A DNA stretch of 64,000 nucleotides from NCBI GenBank assembly GCA_002633025.1, contig NMRB01000322.1, positions 182,511 through 246,510 on the forward strand. The letters run 5' to 3'. The translations under genes were made by a program, and so were the position numbers. Of the stretch, positions 34,913 to 45,069 are shown in pieces (the stretch's first letter is position 1; every line of letters starts with the position of its first letter). The notes under the pieces were generated by a model. That model saw only the letters and a list, made by a program, of their open reading frames with translations. It was not told the origin of the DNA and made no database searches. Origin of the DNA: Notospermus geniculatus. Its lineage: Eukaryota > Nemertea > Pilidiophora > Heteronemertea > Lineidae.

Positions 34913-35653
34913 CCAGGGCTTTCATTAATTTCTGATGTCAGGGTGTCATTGACTTCCACCGTTTTTTCCCAATGCGTCAATGACTCCCATCCCTGGAGGC
35001 CAATGCATCACCTGACTCCCTCATTTTGTGGTCAGTGCGTATTGCCTTATTCACCATTATATACAGTCTGACATTTGTTTCCTTTTTTGACATGACGACA
35101 TGTCTGTATTTGTATCGAAAACTTCAAATAAAACACTGGTTTTCTCTTGCTTGTTGGTACCTTACATCATAAATCAATGGGTCTTCTCGCGAGGGACAGG
35201 CCGGAAAACAATCTTCGCGGATTTAAATAGAGTAAGCTGCCACGCCATACAGAACAGACAGAAAGCCACGTGCTATGATAAAAGTCACGAAAATGAATGG
35301 TGACGTCAGCGGTGTTGCCGCCTGGTGCTGAGTCATTGTGTGATCAGTGTATTGGGTGGAGAGATGAACGCGATCGTCAACAGAAAGTCAGGCGGCTGTG
35401 CGCTATCATTTGGCTATAATACTAAGACGGAAACATCTTCCCACCGCCGGGGTTGGGCGTTTCAAGAATACGGCCAGGAGCGGGATGCTGATGCGTATTT
35501 CGACGATCATATAATAATTTTAGAGCGTATTTGACTTCTTTGACGTGCAAGGCAATGCGTATTTGACGAACACTGCTATTCTTTCGGTGCGTAAATTGAG
35601 ATTTCAGTGCGTAAAATAGGCTACGTCCATACGCACGCTATTGAAAGCCCTGG
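34913..35653. mobile_element. Non-autonomous hAT-like element (741 bp)
   Basis: The ends read CCAGGGCTTTCA and TGAAAGCCCTGG, with ATGAA on both sides (34908-34912, 35654-35658). Copy B lacks it, reading straight through at about 39560-39575. As with 2954-3214, the CAGGG end is combined with an apparent 5-bp duplication. No transposase domain recognised. Confidence 0.75.
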
Positions 35654-36390
35654 ATGAACTGCAGCAATGGAACCCTGAAAATACTGTTCTGACATGTATA
35701 CAATCTGTATAATATTTGGTGAGATGCAGTAATGAAGTACATCATCTTACTACTATAATAGGAGAGCCTCTCCTTACTCATGCAAATGAGGGGTCGTGAC
35801 CTCACTGAACTCATACTGGATTGGGCCGGGGAAAGTGGGTCGTGGCCTCCGACGGATTTGTATATCATACTACATCTAACTTCGGCCAATTTCCAGTGCT
35901 TGATAGAACAGACGATGTAATCCATTGATTTAATCCAATGAGAAATTTACTGACGCAATAAAATAGTAGTGCCAAATGCAGTTTAAGGGCTTCAAACTGT
36001 CGAAAGTTTTCTGAACTGGCGACCTAATTAACAATGTCCCAGATTTTTGTTTGTGTGCTGTGTCGTGACACCGATTCCGCTTCAGCCTCCGCTCCATTCC
36101 ACACCGTCAGACACGTTCGTTGTCCGTCATACGTGTCAACACTACACACATACATGTAGCCTAGGGGCAGCCCCGGCGTGACTGCCGTCAAGGGCTAGGC
36201 CTAAATGATGATGTATGCACAGGCCTATAGGCCCAGCCTTCCTTCAGTAGCCGTCGTCTGCTCTGACACTCTGTGACTCATTGAGACTGGAGAGAGCTTT
36301 GCGCCTAAGGCATTTCCATCGTCACAGACCACTGCACTGCCACTGTCATCAGCAGGGTTAAAATCTGGGGTCGGCAGGATGCAGGGATTA

Positions 36391-36780
36391 GGGAGTTTTC
36401 GCAAATCTGACGAAAAACGAAGTACGAAATACGAAATTGGACGTCATATCCATGACGTAATGTATTTCAGGAAATGGTTGGTACCACAAATGTCCCTCCT
36501 CCCAGTGCGTCTTTTAGCATGTCATGTAAGATCGAGAGAGTTATGGCGCATCTTGAATTTTTAAATTTCCAATTCGTATAAACGAAGTGGAAACGAAAGA
36601 TAAACTTCAAAGTTGAATATACACCGTATCTCTGTCGGTCTAATGTCATACGCTAAAAGACGCTCTTGTAGCAGGCAATATTTGTGGTACCAACCATTTC
36701 CTGAAATACATTACGTCATGGATATGACGTCCAATTTCGTATTTCGTACTTCGTTTTTCGTCAGATTTGCGAAAACTCCC
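36391..36780. mobile_element. TIR element with 101-bp perfectly identical arms
   Basis: Arms 36391-36491 and 36680-36780 are exact reverse complements by my reading, beginning GGGAGTTTTCGCAAATCTGA. TA flanks both sides. The 188-bp interior is non-coding. It lies inside the Helitron. Confidence 0.8.
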
Positions 36781-36933
36781 TAATGTGTGCTGGGGAGCGT
36801 GCAGAAGTCGGTGAAGTAATGGTGTAATGCTGACCCCTGTGGGAAAGAGACGAGCCACCAACTTTTTTTCCCTTAGTACCGATATACGGCCTACCTGTAT
36901 AGCAAAAGCTAATCCTAATCCTTAATCCTCAAA

Positions 36934-37157
36934 GGGCCGATTTAATAGACGTTGGCTAAGCTAACCATTGGTTCCACCAAAAATAGAAAGGCGAAAAATG
37001 TACAACTAAATTTTTAACCAAACAACCCGTTTTCAGCTCTGTAGAGTGCTTACTATCCATCCAAACATGGCTTTTTGATGAAAATTTAGTTGTGCATGCC
37101 TATCTATTTTTGGTGGAAAGAACGGTTAGCTTAGCCAACGTCTATTAAATCGGCCCC
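36934..37157. mobile_element. MITE with GGGCCGATTTAATAGACG ends
   Basis: About 224 bp with about 34-bp inverted ends and a second inverted motif further in (TAGTTGTGCATGCCTATCTA against its reverse). No coding. Inside the Helitron. Confidence 0.6.
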
Positions 37158-37322
37158 TAATAGGCTACCGTACTACTCCCAAAACATTTACCCTCTGACC
37201 CTAACCCTAACCCTTACACTTCCCCAGCCATTAACCCACCATTCACTTCGTTAATTTCGTTTCGTAATGGATTGGCCCTACATGTACAAATGTAGTCCGG
37301 TTAGGAAAAAAAGTCCGTGGAC

Positions 37323-37612
37323 GGGCCCAGGTTCCAGGCCCTGGCAGCCGAGGACGAGCAGAGGGACTTGAGGCAGGCATGGCAGGGGTGGTGGGTGTTT
37401 CCGAGGTCCAAAAGCACCCCACGGGCAGTGCCCTGGCCCCCGGGATAACACACCCCAGAAATATACATATAGGCCTATTTACATATTTCTGGGGAGAGTT
37501 ATCCCGGGGGTCAGGGCACTGTCCGTGGGTGCTTTTGGACCTCGGAAACCCCCACCACCCTGTCATGCATGCCTCAAGTCCCTGTGAGGACGAGGCCCGC
37601 GGAACATGGCCC
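37323..37612. mobile_element. GC-rich palindromic MITE
   Basis: Long imperfect inverted arms (about 125 bp) including TTTCCGAGGTCCAAAAGCAC and its reverse, around a short AT core. A related half lies at about 20215-20300. Inside the Helitron. Confidence 0.6.
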
Positions 37613-38064
37613 TTGGTTATGGACTCACTGAAAACGTCTAAAATGAACTGCTGCAGGTGAGAAGGCTTTAAATGTATTGCAGGGGCGTTGCCCCTGCAAA
37701 CTTCTAGTTGGTAAAATATATGACAAGTTGTTTTGTCTATTGTAATTTGTTCAACCCTTTTGTAACTGTGATAGATGGTCATCAGCTTGTGGAGGCCATT
37801 TTAATTTTTTTGTGATCTTTAGTTGACAAGTTACTGTGTGAAGAACAGAAGAGAAACTGAAAGGACAACCATGACTTGGTGACCGGGTCGTACAGATATT
37901 TTGTACGGTTTGGATGAGCTGTTGACTACATGCCAAGTAACAAAGGGGTTAAGGTGAAACAGTGAAAAGGCAGTGTTCATTTTCATTAGTTGATGAAAGA
38001 GTATGGACTGTAAATGTCGAGGTACTCCAATGAAAGTTTTCTCTGTTTCTGTCGAGGATGCTTA

Positions 38065-38156
38065 TTCTTTTTGACGAGGTGGCTCTGTGTTAGAATTAAA
38101 CCCTGAATATGTAGCACCAGTCTTCCCGCCCGTTAGAAATAGGAAGAATCGCTACA
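38065..38156. other. Spacer between duplicate copies
   Basis: A 92-bp segment separating copy A from copy B, without recognised content. Confidence 0.5.
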
Positions 38157-40137
38157 CAGGTCGACCTTGCGATGGCACAGAACAGGCGCAGGCTGACTTT
38201 TCTGGATCACTGAGGCACGGCAGCGTGGAACAAATCAGTCGCCGATCTGGTGTGACATAACTGCAGTTGCGACTCACTTGCGACGATCGGGATCAGTCGC
38301 CGACCAAAAAGATCACAGATCGCAAGAGTTCAACATGTTGAACTTCTGCGCCACGACGAATCATGATCCAGACGGGCGTAATCCAGTCGCAGTCGACGTG
38401 ACTTGAGTTACGACGTCGTGCGATTATCCAAAAATTGGTCTATTTTAGTTAACCAATCAGTGACGAGCGTTTTCGTACCCTGCATGGGCGCTCCCATCTT
38501 GAAAACGTCACATGATCACAAGTCACATGATTGCCAGAACTTTTCGATGCTGTAGTCGCTGGTGACCTGAACACGGTTACGATTCCCTGCGCGCAGATCC
38601 ACGATGCACCATGGGGATGCCTGTTCCACGATGACCGTGCACATTTTTCGTTTTTGTGACCTGAGCGTGATTGCCATACTTGCGACTGTTCCGTCGTAGC
38701 GCAGGCAATCGCAGTGTGACCTGACATCCGCCTAAAATATCTGAAAAGAATATCTTAGTAAAAAAAAATCTTTAATAAGAGTCTTATCAGAAAAATCGTT
38801 TTCTTATTATTATCTTACTAAGAATAGCTATGGCACTCATAAGAAAATAATAAGATTCTTAGAACGATTCATGTCCTGGGGTTACACCAATGACAGTAGC
38901 GCCGCGGGAGCAAGCGGCAAAGAGGAACCAGTCTAGAATATACAACTAAATTCTCCCCGAATACAACATTCCATGATGATGGCCAGTCACTTTTCCAAAC
39001 GTAAATGATAAATGGGACAGCAAAGCCTCGTCTTAGCGTACCAATACAACAGTATAGAAATTTCCTTACTTAACATTACGAAAGATTCCATTGATGTAAA
39101 ATTGGAAACTGTGATCCGCTATCGCGCATACGTCCCTTTCACTACGTTAGTGACAATGAACTCATAAAAACAGCTAAACAGAATCCTGGAAAATTTCTCA
39201 TCTTAAGTAGCAATTGCCAGAGCTTAAACGCTAAGTTCCATGACGTCCTCCTTTACATCGAATACCTAAAAAAAGGCGGCCTTCAATTTAGCGCTATATG
39301 CCTGAATGAAACGTGGACCACTGAAAGCACACCAACAGATTGATACAAAATACCACATTATACCCTTATCAAGCAGAACCGACAATGCTCTGCTCATGTA
39401 TCAAGGGCTTACTGGATAAGGCATAATCATAACTAGAGCTGGCTGCTGCCAGCAGAGTGGGCTTTAGCTTGAGGTGGATGGTTGGTGGTGGGGGGTGTGG
39501 TTGAGATGATGGGAAGAAAAGATAATGTTAGAAAAATACAATCTTTATTTTGTTCACAAGTGTATGATATGAACTGCAGCAATGGAACCCATTGCTGTAC
39601 AAGTACTGGAAATTTTATAGAGAATTGCAGAACTTTTTCTGCTGTAACAATTAGTTTTACAGACTGGCAAAAGTTTGGCCAGTGTTTGATAACAAGTGTA
39701 CAAATGAGTGCAAAAAATACTGTTCTGACATGTATACAATCTGTATAATATTTGGTGAGATGCAGTAATGAAGTACATCATTGGTAAAATATATGACAAG
39801 TTGTTTTGTCTATTGTAATTTGTTCAACCCTTTTGTAACTGTGATAGATGGTCATCAGCTTGTGGAGGCCATTTTAATTTTCTAGTGATCTTTAGTTGAC
39901 AAGTTACTGTGTGAAGAACAGAAGAGAAACTGAAAGGACAACCATGACTTGGTGACCGGGTCGTACAGATATTTTGTACGGTTTGGATGAGCTGGTGACT
40001 ACATGCCAAGTAACAAAGGGGTTAAGGTGAAACAGTGAAAAGGTAGTGTTCATTTTCATTAGTTGATGAAAGAGTATGGACTGTAAATGTCGAGGTACTC
40101 CAATGAAAGTTTTCTCTGTTTCTGTCGAGGATGCTTA
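38157..40137 (+). repeat. Segmental duplication copy B (empty-site copy)
   Basis: About 1.98 kb, tandem to copy A and lacking its four insertions. No gene is supported within it. It includes a truncated copy of the element at 27926, AT-rich sequence with repeated TCTTATTA-type motifs, and the unit (39781-40137) that recurs in older form at 40340-41475. Confidence 0.9.
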
Positions 40138-40402
40138 AGAAAATGGAGACAGGTGTGAAGCTACTAGTTGCAGTGATTATTGTGTCTAGGACAATAGATA
40201 ATCTCTGGAATTTGGTGGTGGATAGCTTCTTTCATTTTCTTATGCACTGCAATTCAGAGTTGGCAAGTGAAGAAAATGAACAGATCCTTTTATACATAGC
40301 ATTATAGTGAATTACAACATTTGAAAAATAAAGATGTAACAACAAGTTACTTTGTTGAGTCTAATTTGTTTAAGCCTTTTGTAGCTGTGAGAGACGGTTA
40401 TA

Positions 40403-40864
40403 CCGTAAAGTGAAATATTTTCGTGTTAAAAAAGTTTTGCGAAAATTGCGAACTGCTGCGGCACTTGCTAAATTTTTTCTCTGTGAATGCAAAGTACCGT
40501 TGTCAGTCGCCATATGCAATGCGAAGTTAGTTCCGCGCTAAAACCTATATTGATGAGTCATCAGCACCACTTGACCAGTGCAATGTGGGGATTCCCATCG
40601 TGATGTCATTCCCAGATGACCGGAACAAGTGTTTACACATAACAAGCATTGTGGAATGCAGGTCATGCCATGATATACAGCTTTCTGCTTCCTGAGAAGT
40701 GTGGTGTCGATCTTCTTCATTATTCAGGGTGTGACACTCATGAACATATTTCCCCAAAGAAAATTTTTATAAGGAGATTTACTGCGAATATTTCTCCCCG
40801 TATGAATGCTGCATTTTTAGGTCATTTGCGAACATTTAGGACGTGAAAATATTTTGCTTTATGG
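40403..40864. mobile_element. TA-flanked mariner-type MITE
   Basis: The ends read CCGTAAAGTGAAATATTTTC and GAAAATATTTTGCTTTATGG, flanked by TA. The homologous position in copies A and B has no insert. 462 bp, non-coding. Confidence 0.75.
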
Positions 40865-41035
40865 TAGGTCAATGCAGGCCATTTTAATTTTTTTTGTGAT
40901 GTTTAGTCTCTATGATTTACTGTATGAAGAACAGAAGAAAAACTGAAAGAACAACCATGACTTGGTGAATGAGTTCCATGGAAACTTCATGGCGGTTTGG
41001 ATGATCTGGTGAGAAGATTTGAAATTACAAAAGGG

Positions 41036-41325
41036 TTAAGCTGGATTTAGCTGCACGCGGTATGCGGATTGCGGAACGCGGTAAGCGGAAAGTTCAATGC
41101 ATTTTGCATACAACAAATCGCTTCCGCCGGGGATTCCGCGGCCCTATACCGCATTCCGCGTGTCAGCTAAATGCAGCTTTAAGCTGGATTTAGCTGCACG
41201 CGGTATGCGGATTGCGGAACGCGGTAAGCGGAAAGTGCAATGCATTTCGCATACAACAAATCGCTTCCGCCAGGGATTCCGCGGGCCTATACCGCATTCC
41301 GCGTGTCAGCTAAATGCAGCTTTAA
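41036..41325. mobile_element. Head-to-tail pair of TTAA MITEs sharing one TTAA
   Basis: Two 139-bp copies (41040-41178 and 41183-41321) are arranged TTAA-copy-TTAA-copy-TTAA. Each has inverted ends GCTGGATTTAGCTG and CAGCTAAATGCAGC and internal GCGGAA motifs. The copies differ at only a few bases. Copies A and B carry the empty site GGGTTAAGGTG (about 40021). Confidence 0.85.
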
Positions 41326-42788
41326 GGTGAAACAGTGAGAAGGTAATGTTTACTTTTGTGAATTTAGCAATGTGAGTTGTGATCCTTGAAAAAATGGAGA
41401 CAGTTATGAACATGCTAATTCCAGTGATTATTTTGTAGAGTATAAGAAATAACCTGTGGAATTTGCAAGTGTAGGCCCTACAGTGATTTGCATGTTGACA
41501 AGGATGAAAAGTCAGATTTCTGAATTGATCAAAATGAATGACTTTTCAGATGGATTACTGTTGAAAATATCACGAGAAAAATGGAATGTTGCAAATACTG
41601 ACTAGCATTTTCTAAAGCTATCTCTGATAAAGTGTTTTGATTCAGTTTTTGATTCAGTTCACTTAGTTTACTTATTTTGATTCAGTTCACTTAGCTCACT
41701 TAGTTGTTATTTGGCTCAATTCATGTCGTCGTTGTCGTCTTCATCAGTGTTCGACATGTTGATGATGTTTTGTCCTCGGACGGTAACTTTGGCGGTTATT
41801 GGCAAAAGAGCAATCAGGTTTTCTATTTGTTCATCATTGTCCCAAGCATCAGGCAGGTTCAGGCAGGAAGTTGAGATACGTCAATAAGATTTCAGGTATG
41901 ACGGTGTAGTTTGTCATTTCCGTGTTGTCGGTGTCTTTGGTAGTGGCCAGGAGTGTGATCAGTGTATCTGTGATTTCATCAATTCCATCGATGACAATTG
42001 TGTATTCTTCTTGTGGCTGGTCAACGACCTGGAAATTGAAGGAAATAATCTATGAATATGTCGTAATCTTGGTGAATGTACCAGAAGAAGAAATGATAAG
42101 TGTTCAATGCAAGTGTTTCTTGACAGGGATTCATGAGAGATTATTTAATTTAATTTCAGACATTTGATGAAAATTTACTGCTGATTTTTTCTTAATTTGT
42201 GAGCCAGTTGTCAGGTTGGAATGTTTTAACACCTTAGGATTCAATGGTAATTTCATGTTGCATTAGCATTGATCCTTGATGGGGGAGGGGGGGGGGGCTA
42301 CAGAGCTTTGTTGCTTGTTGCATTATACTTACTGTGATAGTTGTGTGTTTCGTCGAGTTCGCGTGAATCACATTTTTATATTCGGTTGTTGTGGCGTTAA
42401 TGACACGAATGAAATCGCCTGTGTTCAATGGGATATCTGCGCGGTCGCGCCAAAGTGACAGTTTAATGGTGTCCGAACGATCCTTGATGGAAATAGACCG
42501 TACTTTTGTTGGCGTGCCTTTCACATTGACAGTCCGTGGTGTTTCATCCTGGAAAGAGAAAGGGGAGGTTATTAGTATACAGTCCAGTCGTGTTATACTG
42601 TTCCTACACATACTGTGAGAGACAATTGGTTTGCTTGGTTGAAGGCATTTCAACATTGTGAATAACAATATTCTCAATATATTGCCAGTGGTGGTATAAT
42701 GAGAGTGGATTGTATTTTGGGATTTTTACTGGTCAATTGGTGATTTGCATAAATATAAAGGAGTCTTTTATGTTGACTTGTTGGTCTA

Positions 42789-43554
42789 CCATGTGTCCCA
42801 ATAAATTATGTTGGTTACATTTCTACGACCAAATTGGATCAAATGGTTAAAGTAGGGCCTAACATGTAACATGTAATAGACCTATCCATTTGCCCAGTTT
42901 GGTCATTCAAGCGCGAGGGCGTGGTTTAGGGTGTAGGCCAAGCCCCAAATCAGTCTGACTTCAGAGTGCCACTGGATCAATGCCTTTTTACACAAATGAA
43001 CAGCGCACCTTCATGGTGTTGCAGTATCAAGAAACTGAGAATGCTGCTGAAGTTAGGCGACGTTTTGGAGCTCACGTTATTGCGCTCGGTCATGAACGTG
43101 AGTGGCCTCCACGTTCACCAGACCTGACACCTCTGGATTTTTGTCTCTGGGGCTACCTCAAGAACCGTGTGTTCGTGCCACAGCCAGCAGATATGCGAGA
43201 GTTGCGCGAACGGATAACAGCAGAGGTTGACGGCTTACGGCAAAACAACCTTGTTCGTGACTCCTTTCATTCCATGAGACGAAGAATCCAGAGGTGTGTT
43301 GAAATTGATGGCGCTCAGGTTGAAGGACACCACAGGATGATGTAAGAGTTGGTATGAGGAACAAAATGTAATGAACCAGTATGCCACCTGTCATTTTACT
43401 TCTTTACCGAAGAATTCATTGGTTTGGCCTTACTTCATGTCACGGTCGTCGATCACCAGTCATTGCATCACAACCAGTATTTAGGCCTCCCCTTAACCCC
43501 TTCATCCTATTTGGTGGTATAAATGTAACCAACATAATTTATTGGGACACATGG
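42789..43554 (+). mobile_element. Mariner-like element with internally deleted transposase
   Basis: 766 bp, TA-flanked (42787-42788, 43555-43556), with terminal inverted repeats of about 40 bp plus weaker extension, beginning CCATGTGTCCCAATAAATTA. It encodes one remnant transposase on the plus strand. It is inserted in intron A of the RPA-like gene. Confidence 0.88.
42980..43345 (+). pseudogene. Internally deleted Tc1/mariner-class transposase
   Basis: 121 codons. The start (YTNEQRTFMVLQYQETENAA) matches the helix-turn-helix N-terminus often called DUF4817. The end (EWPPRSPDLTPLDFCLWGYL) matches the last catalytic block of DDE_3-type transposases, with Asp in SPDLTPLD. About 250 residues between them, including the first catalytic acidic residues, are missing, joined near RRRFGAHVIALGH. 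It cannot be catalytic, but could act as a dominant-negative or be mobilised in trans. Confidence 0.8.
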
Positions 43555-44139
43555 TATACTTATCTGAACAATTTGTCCTTGGAAGGAGCAGGTGGTTTTC
43601 TGTGGTGACATTTTAGCATTTGTTATTGGCATGACAGTTGATTCTGGTGGTTCAATCAAATGTATGGCAGCTTGTCTTGTTGCATCTGTAGTTGTGACAG
43701 CAGATGTACGTGTCACTTTACTTGCATTGGTAAGTAGCACTTCGTTTGGTTTGAGGATGAAGTTTCGAATAATGATGCTTTCATTTGGTTTGATTTTTTC
43801 AATGAGTGTATCGTAGGCAAATGCACGCACGTGTCCAGTATGATCACAAATTGCAAAATTCATCAGGTTTTTGTTTTGTCCGGCTTTGTTCGTATAGTTC
43901 TGTGGGGTGCTGCAGATTGCAACGAAACATTTGAATGCTTTTGTTGATGGACAACCGCCAGGATTGGTTCTTGATGCGAGAAGACTTTGTATAGTGGTGG
44001 TCATTTCTGGATAGAAAAAGAAAATGATTGTATAAGTACTTTCCTGAAATAAGTTGATAGCAGAGGATTGATTATATAATAATGGGATTAAACTATGTGT
44101 TTTTCTGGTTGATTGTGCTGACAGTTGTGTTATTATAAT

Positions 44140-45060
44140 TGAAGACTGAAACTAAGAAGTTTGTGGTCACTAAAGTAGGAATGAATAACTGTGATGTTGA
44201 AACAAGAGGGAGGAAGATTTGAATAAATATGGTCCAGCATTGTGTGGTAGTCTGTTGTTTCTTCATTAATGTATTGTTGACAGTTGAAATGGGACTTCAT
44301 AGCTGCACGTATGTTTTGAAGTTGTTTGGAATTTGACAGACCATCAACATTGAAATCACCGAGGATGACTATTTTCTGGCAAGGATTTAGGGACGTATTC
44401 TAAAAGCTTCCTTAAGTGTAAGGTCGACCTTAATCTTTTGTATTCTACCCTGCAAACAATAGCTAAAGGTCGACCTTACACTTAAGGAAGCTTCTAGAAT
44501 ACGGCCCTTAGTCTTGTTGATAGTTTAGATATAGCCGAAATGAGGTTTCTGAAGGGAATGTTTGGTGATCGATAGAAAACAATGACTGAAATTAATAGCG
44601 TGTGTACTTGTACTTCAATAACAGTGATTTCTATAGAATTGTAATTGAATGGCTCGAATGATTTTAGTGGGTATTTTTGATGAGCATAGAATATGCTTCC
44701 ATGACATTTTAAATTGTTAGTGATACTGTAATGAGCCGAATAGTTTTGTAAGTGATAGGGATGGGGATGATGGATATAGTTGATATTTGTTTCTACTAGG
44801 CAAATCAAGTGAGAAGAAAGTAGACAGAAATCATAGGAAATATCTGGGAAATGTGTTTTTAATGAACGTATGTTTTGGAAAGTGATGATATAACAATTGG
44901 TGGTTGTGGGAGAAGTTGGTAGGTGGACCTGTAACATTGCTTCGTTTCTTAAGCGTTGCATTTCTTCTTGGACATATGGGTTTATACTAATGTCTTGGGG
45001 TCTGAAGTGTCTCAGGTGAATGCCGTTTAGAGACTTACAACGACTCAAGCCAACATAGTG
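44140..45060 (-). pseudogene. Helentron AP-type endonuclease domain with helicase tail, split by a MITE
   Basis: The reading starts with the C-terminal PIF1 block GLSRCKSLNGIHLRHF and EEMQRLRNEA. The endonuclease follows: FQNIRSLKTHFPDI, CLVETNI and VIVFYRSP up to 44511, then after the MITE VILGDFNVDGLS, DHIYSN and SYFSDHKLLSFSL, ending at TAA (about 44140). The E, D and SDH motifs are of the exonuclease-endonuclease-phosphatase family. Helentrons, a Helitron branch of animals, typically carry such a domain downstream of the helicase. Apart from the MITE the endonuclease part is open. Confidence 0.85.
44390..44507. mobile_element. 118-bp MITE inserted in the endonuclease, TTA target duplication
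   Basis: The ends read GGGACGTATTCTAAAAGCTT and, inverted, GGGCCGTATTCTAGAAGCTT. TTA flanks both sides (44387-44389, 44508-44510). Removing the MITE and one TTA restores the endonuclease frame exactly. TTA duplication suggests PIF/Harbinger mobilisation. Confidence 0.9.
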
Positions 45061-45069
45061 GATGGGGTC

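Larger units (their letters stand above)
35745..37707 (+). mobile_element. Non-autonomous Helitron with exact A/T insertion
   Basis: It begins TCTTACTACTATAATAGGAG and ends CTTCTAG, 8 nt after a 10-bp hairpin (37677-37686 with 37690-37699, loop GTT). Flanking bases are A on the left and T on the right, without duplication. Copy B reads ACATCATTGGTAAAA at about 39775-39789, precisely the empty A/T site. 5'-TC, a 3' hairpin and CTAG are the canonical Helitron ends. It carries no Rep/helicase and contains three palindromic MITE-like elements. Confidence 0.92.
27934..38064 (+). repeat. Segmental duplication copy A (with insertions)
   Basis: Matches copy B (38157-40137) from CAGGTCGACCTTGCGATGGC to GTCGAGGATGCTTA, interrupted by a TTAA MITE, the BEL/Pao element, an hAT-like element and a Helitron. 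Outside the insertions the copies differ by scattered substitutions and small indels, including a segment of about 120 bp absent from copy A near 35669. Confidence 0.9.
40340..41475 (+). repeat. Older diverged partial copy of the duplication unit
   Basis: Blocks 40340-40400, 40866-41039 and 41322-41475 align in order with 39790-40262 (for example GAAGAACAGAAGA and GAACAACCATGACTTGGTGA). They are separated by a 462-bp MITE and a tandem pair of TTAA MITEs. Divergence is visibly higher than between copies A and B. Confidence 0.75.
41716..44006 (-). pseudogene. RPA-like OB-fold gene of the Helentron, three exons
   Basis: Exon A 44004-43564 (147 codons) follows an acceptor TTTCTATCCAG. Exon B 42548-42333 (72 codons) has TTTCTCTTTCCAG before it and GTAAGTA after it. 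Exon C 42028-41716 has TTCCTTCAATTTCCAG before it. Joined, it reads as RPA/OB-fold: NFAICDHTGHVRAFAYD, then SISIKDRSDTIKLSLWRD and GDFIRVINATT. Single-stranded DNA binding for rolling-circle replication is the family role. Two defects are visible. The exon A donor reads ATAAGT instead of GTAAGT, and a 10-bp tandem duplication (about 41848-41868) breaks the frame in exon C; without it the acidic C-terminus DEDDNDDMN follows in frame. A mariner-like element lies in intron A. Confidence 0.75.

Noticed and set aside
27934-40137. CRISPR-like or phage-type direct repeats
   Set aside because: The repeats are a segmental duplication and LTRs; no short regularly spaced repeats with unique spacers occur anywhere in the window.
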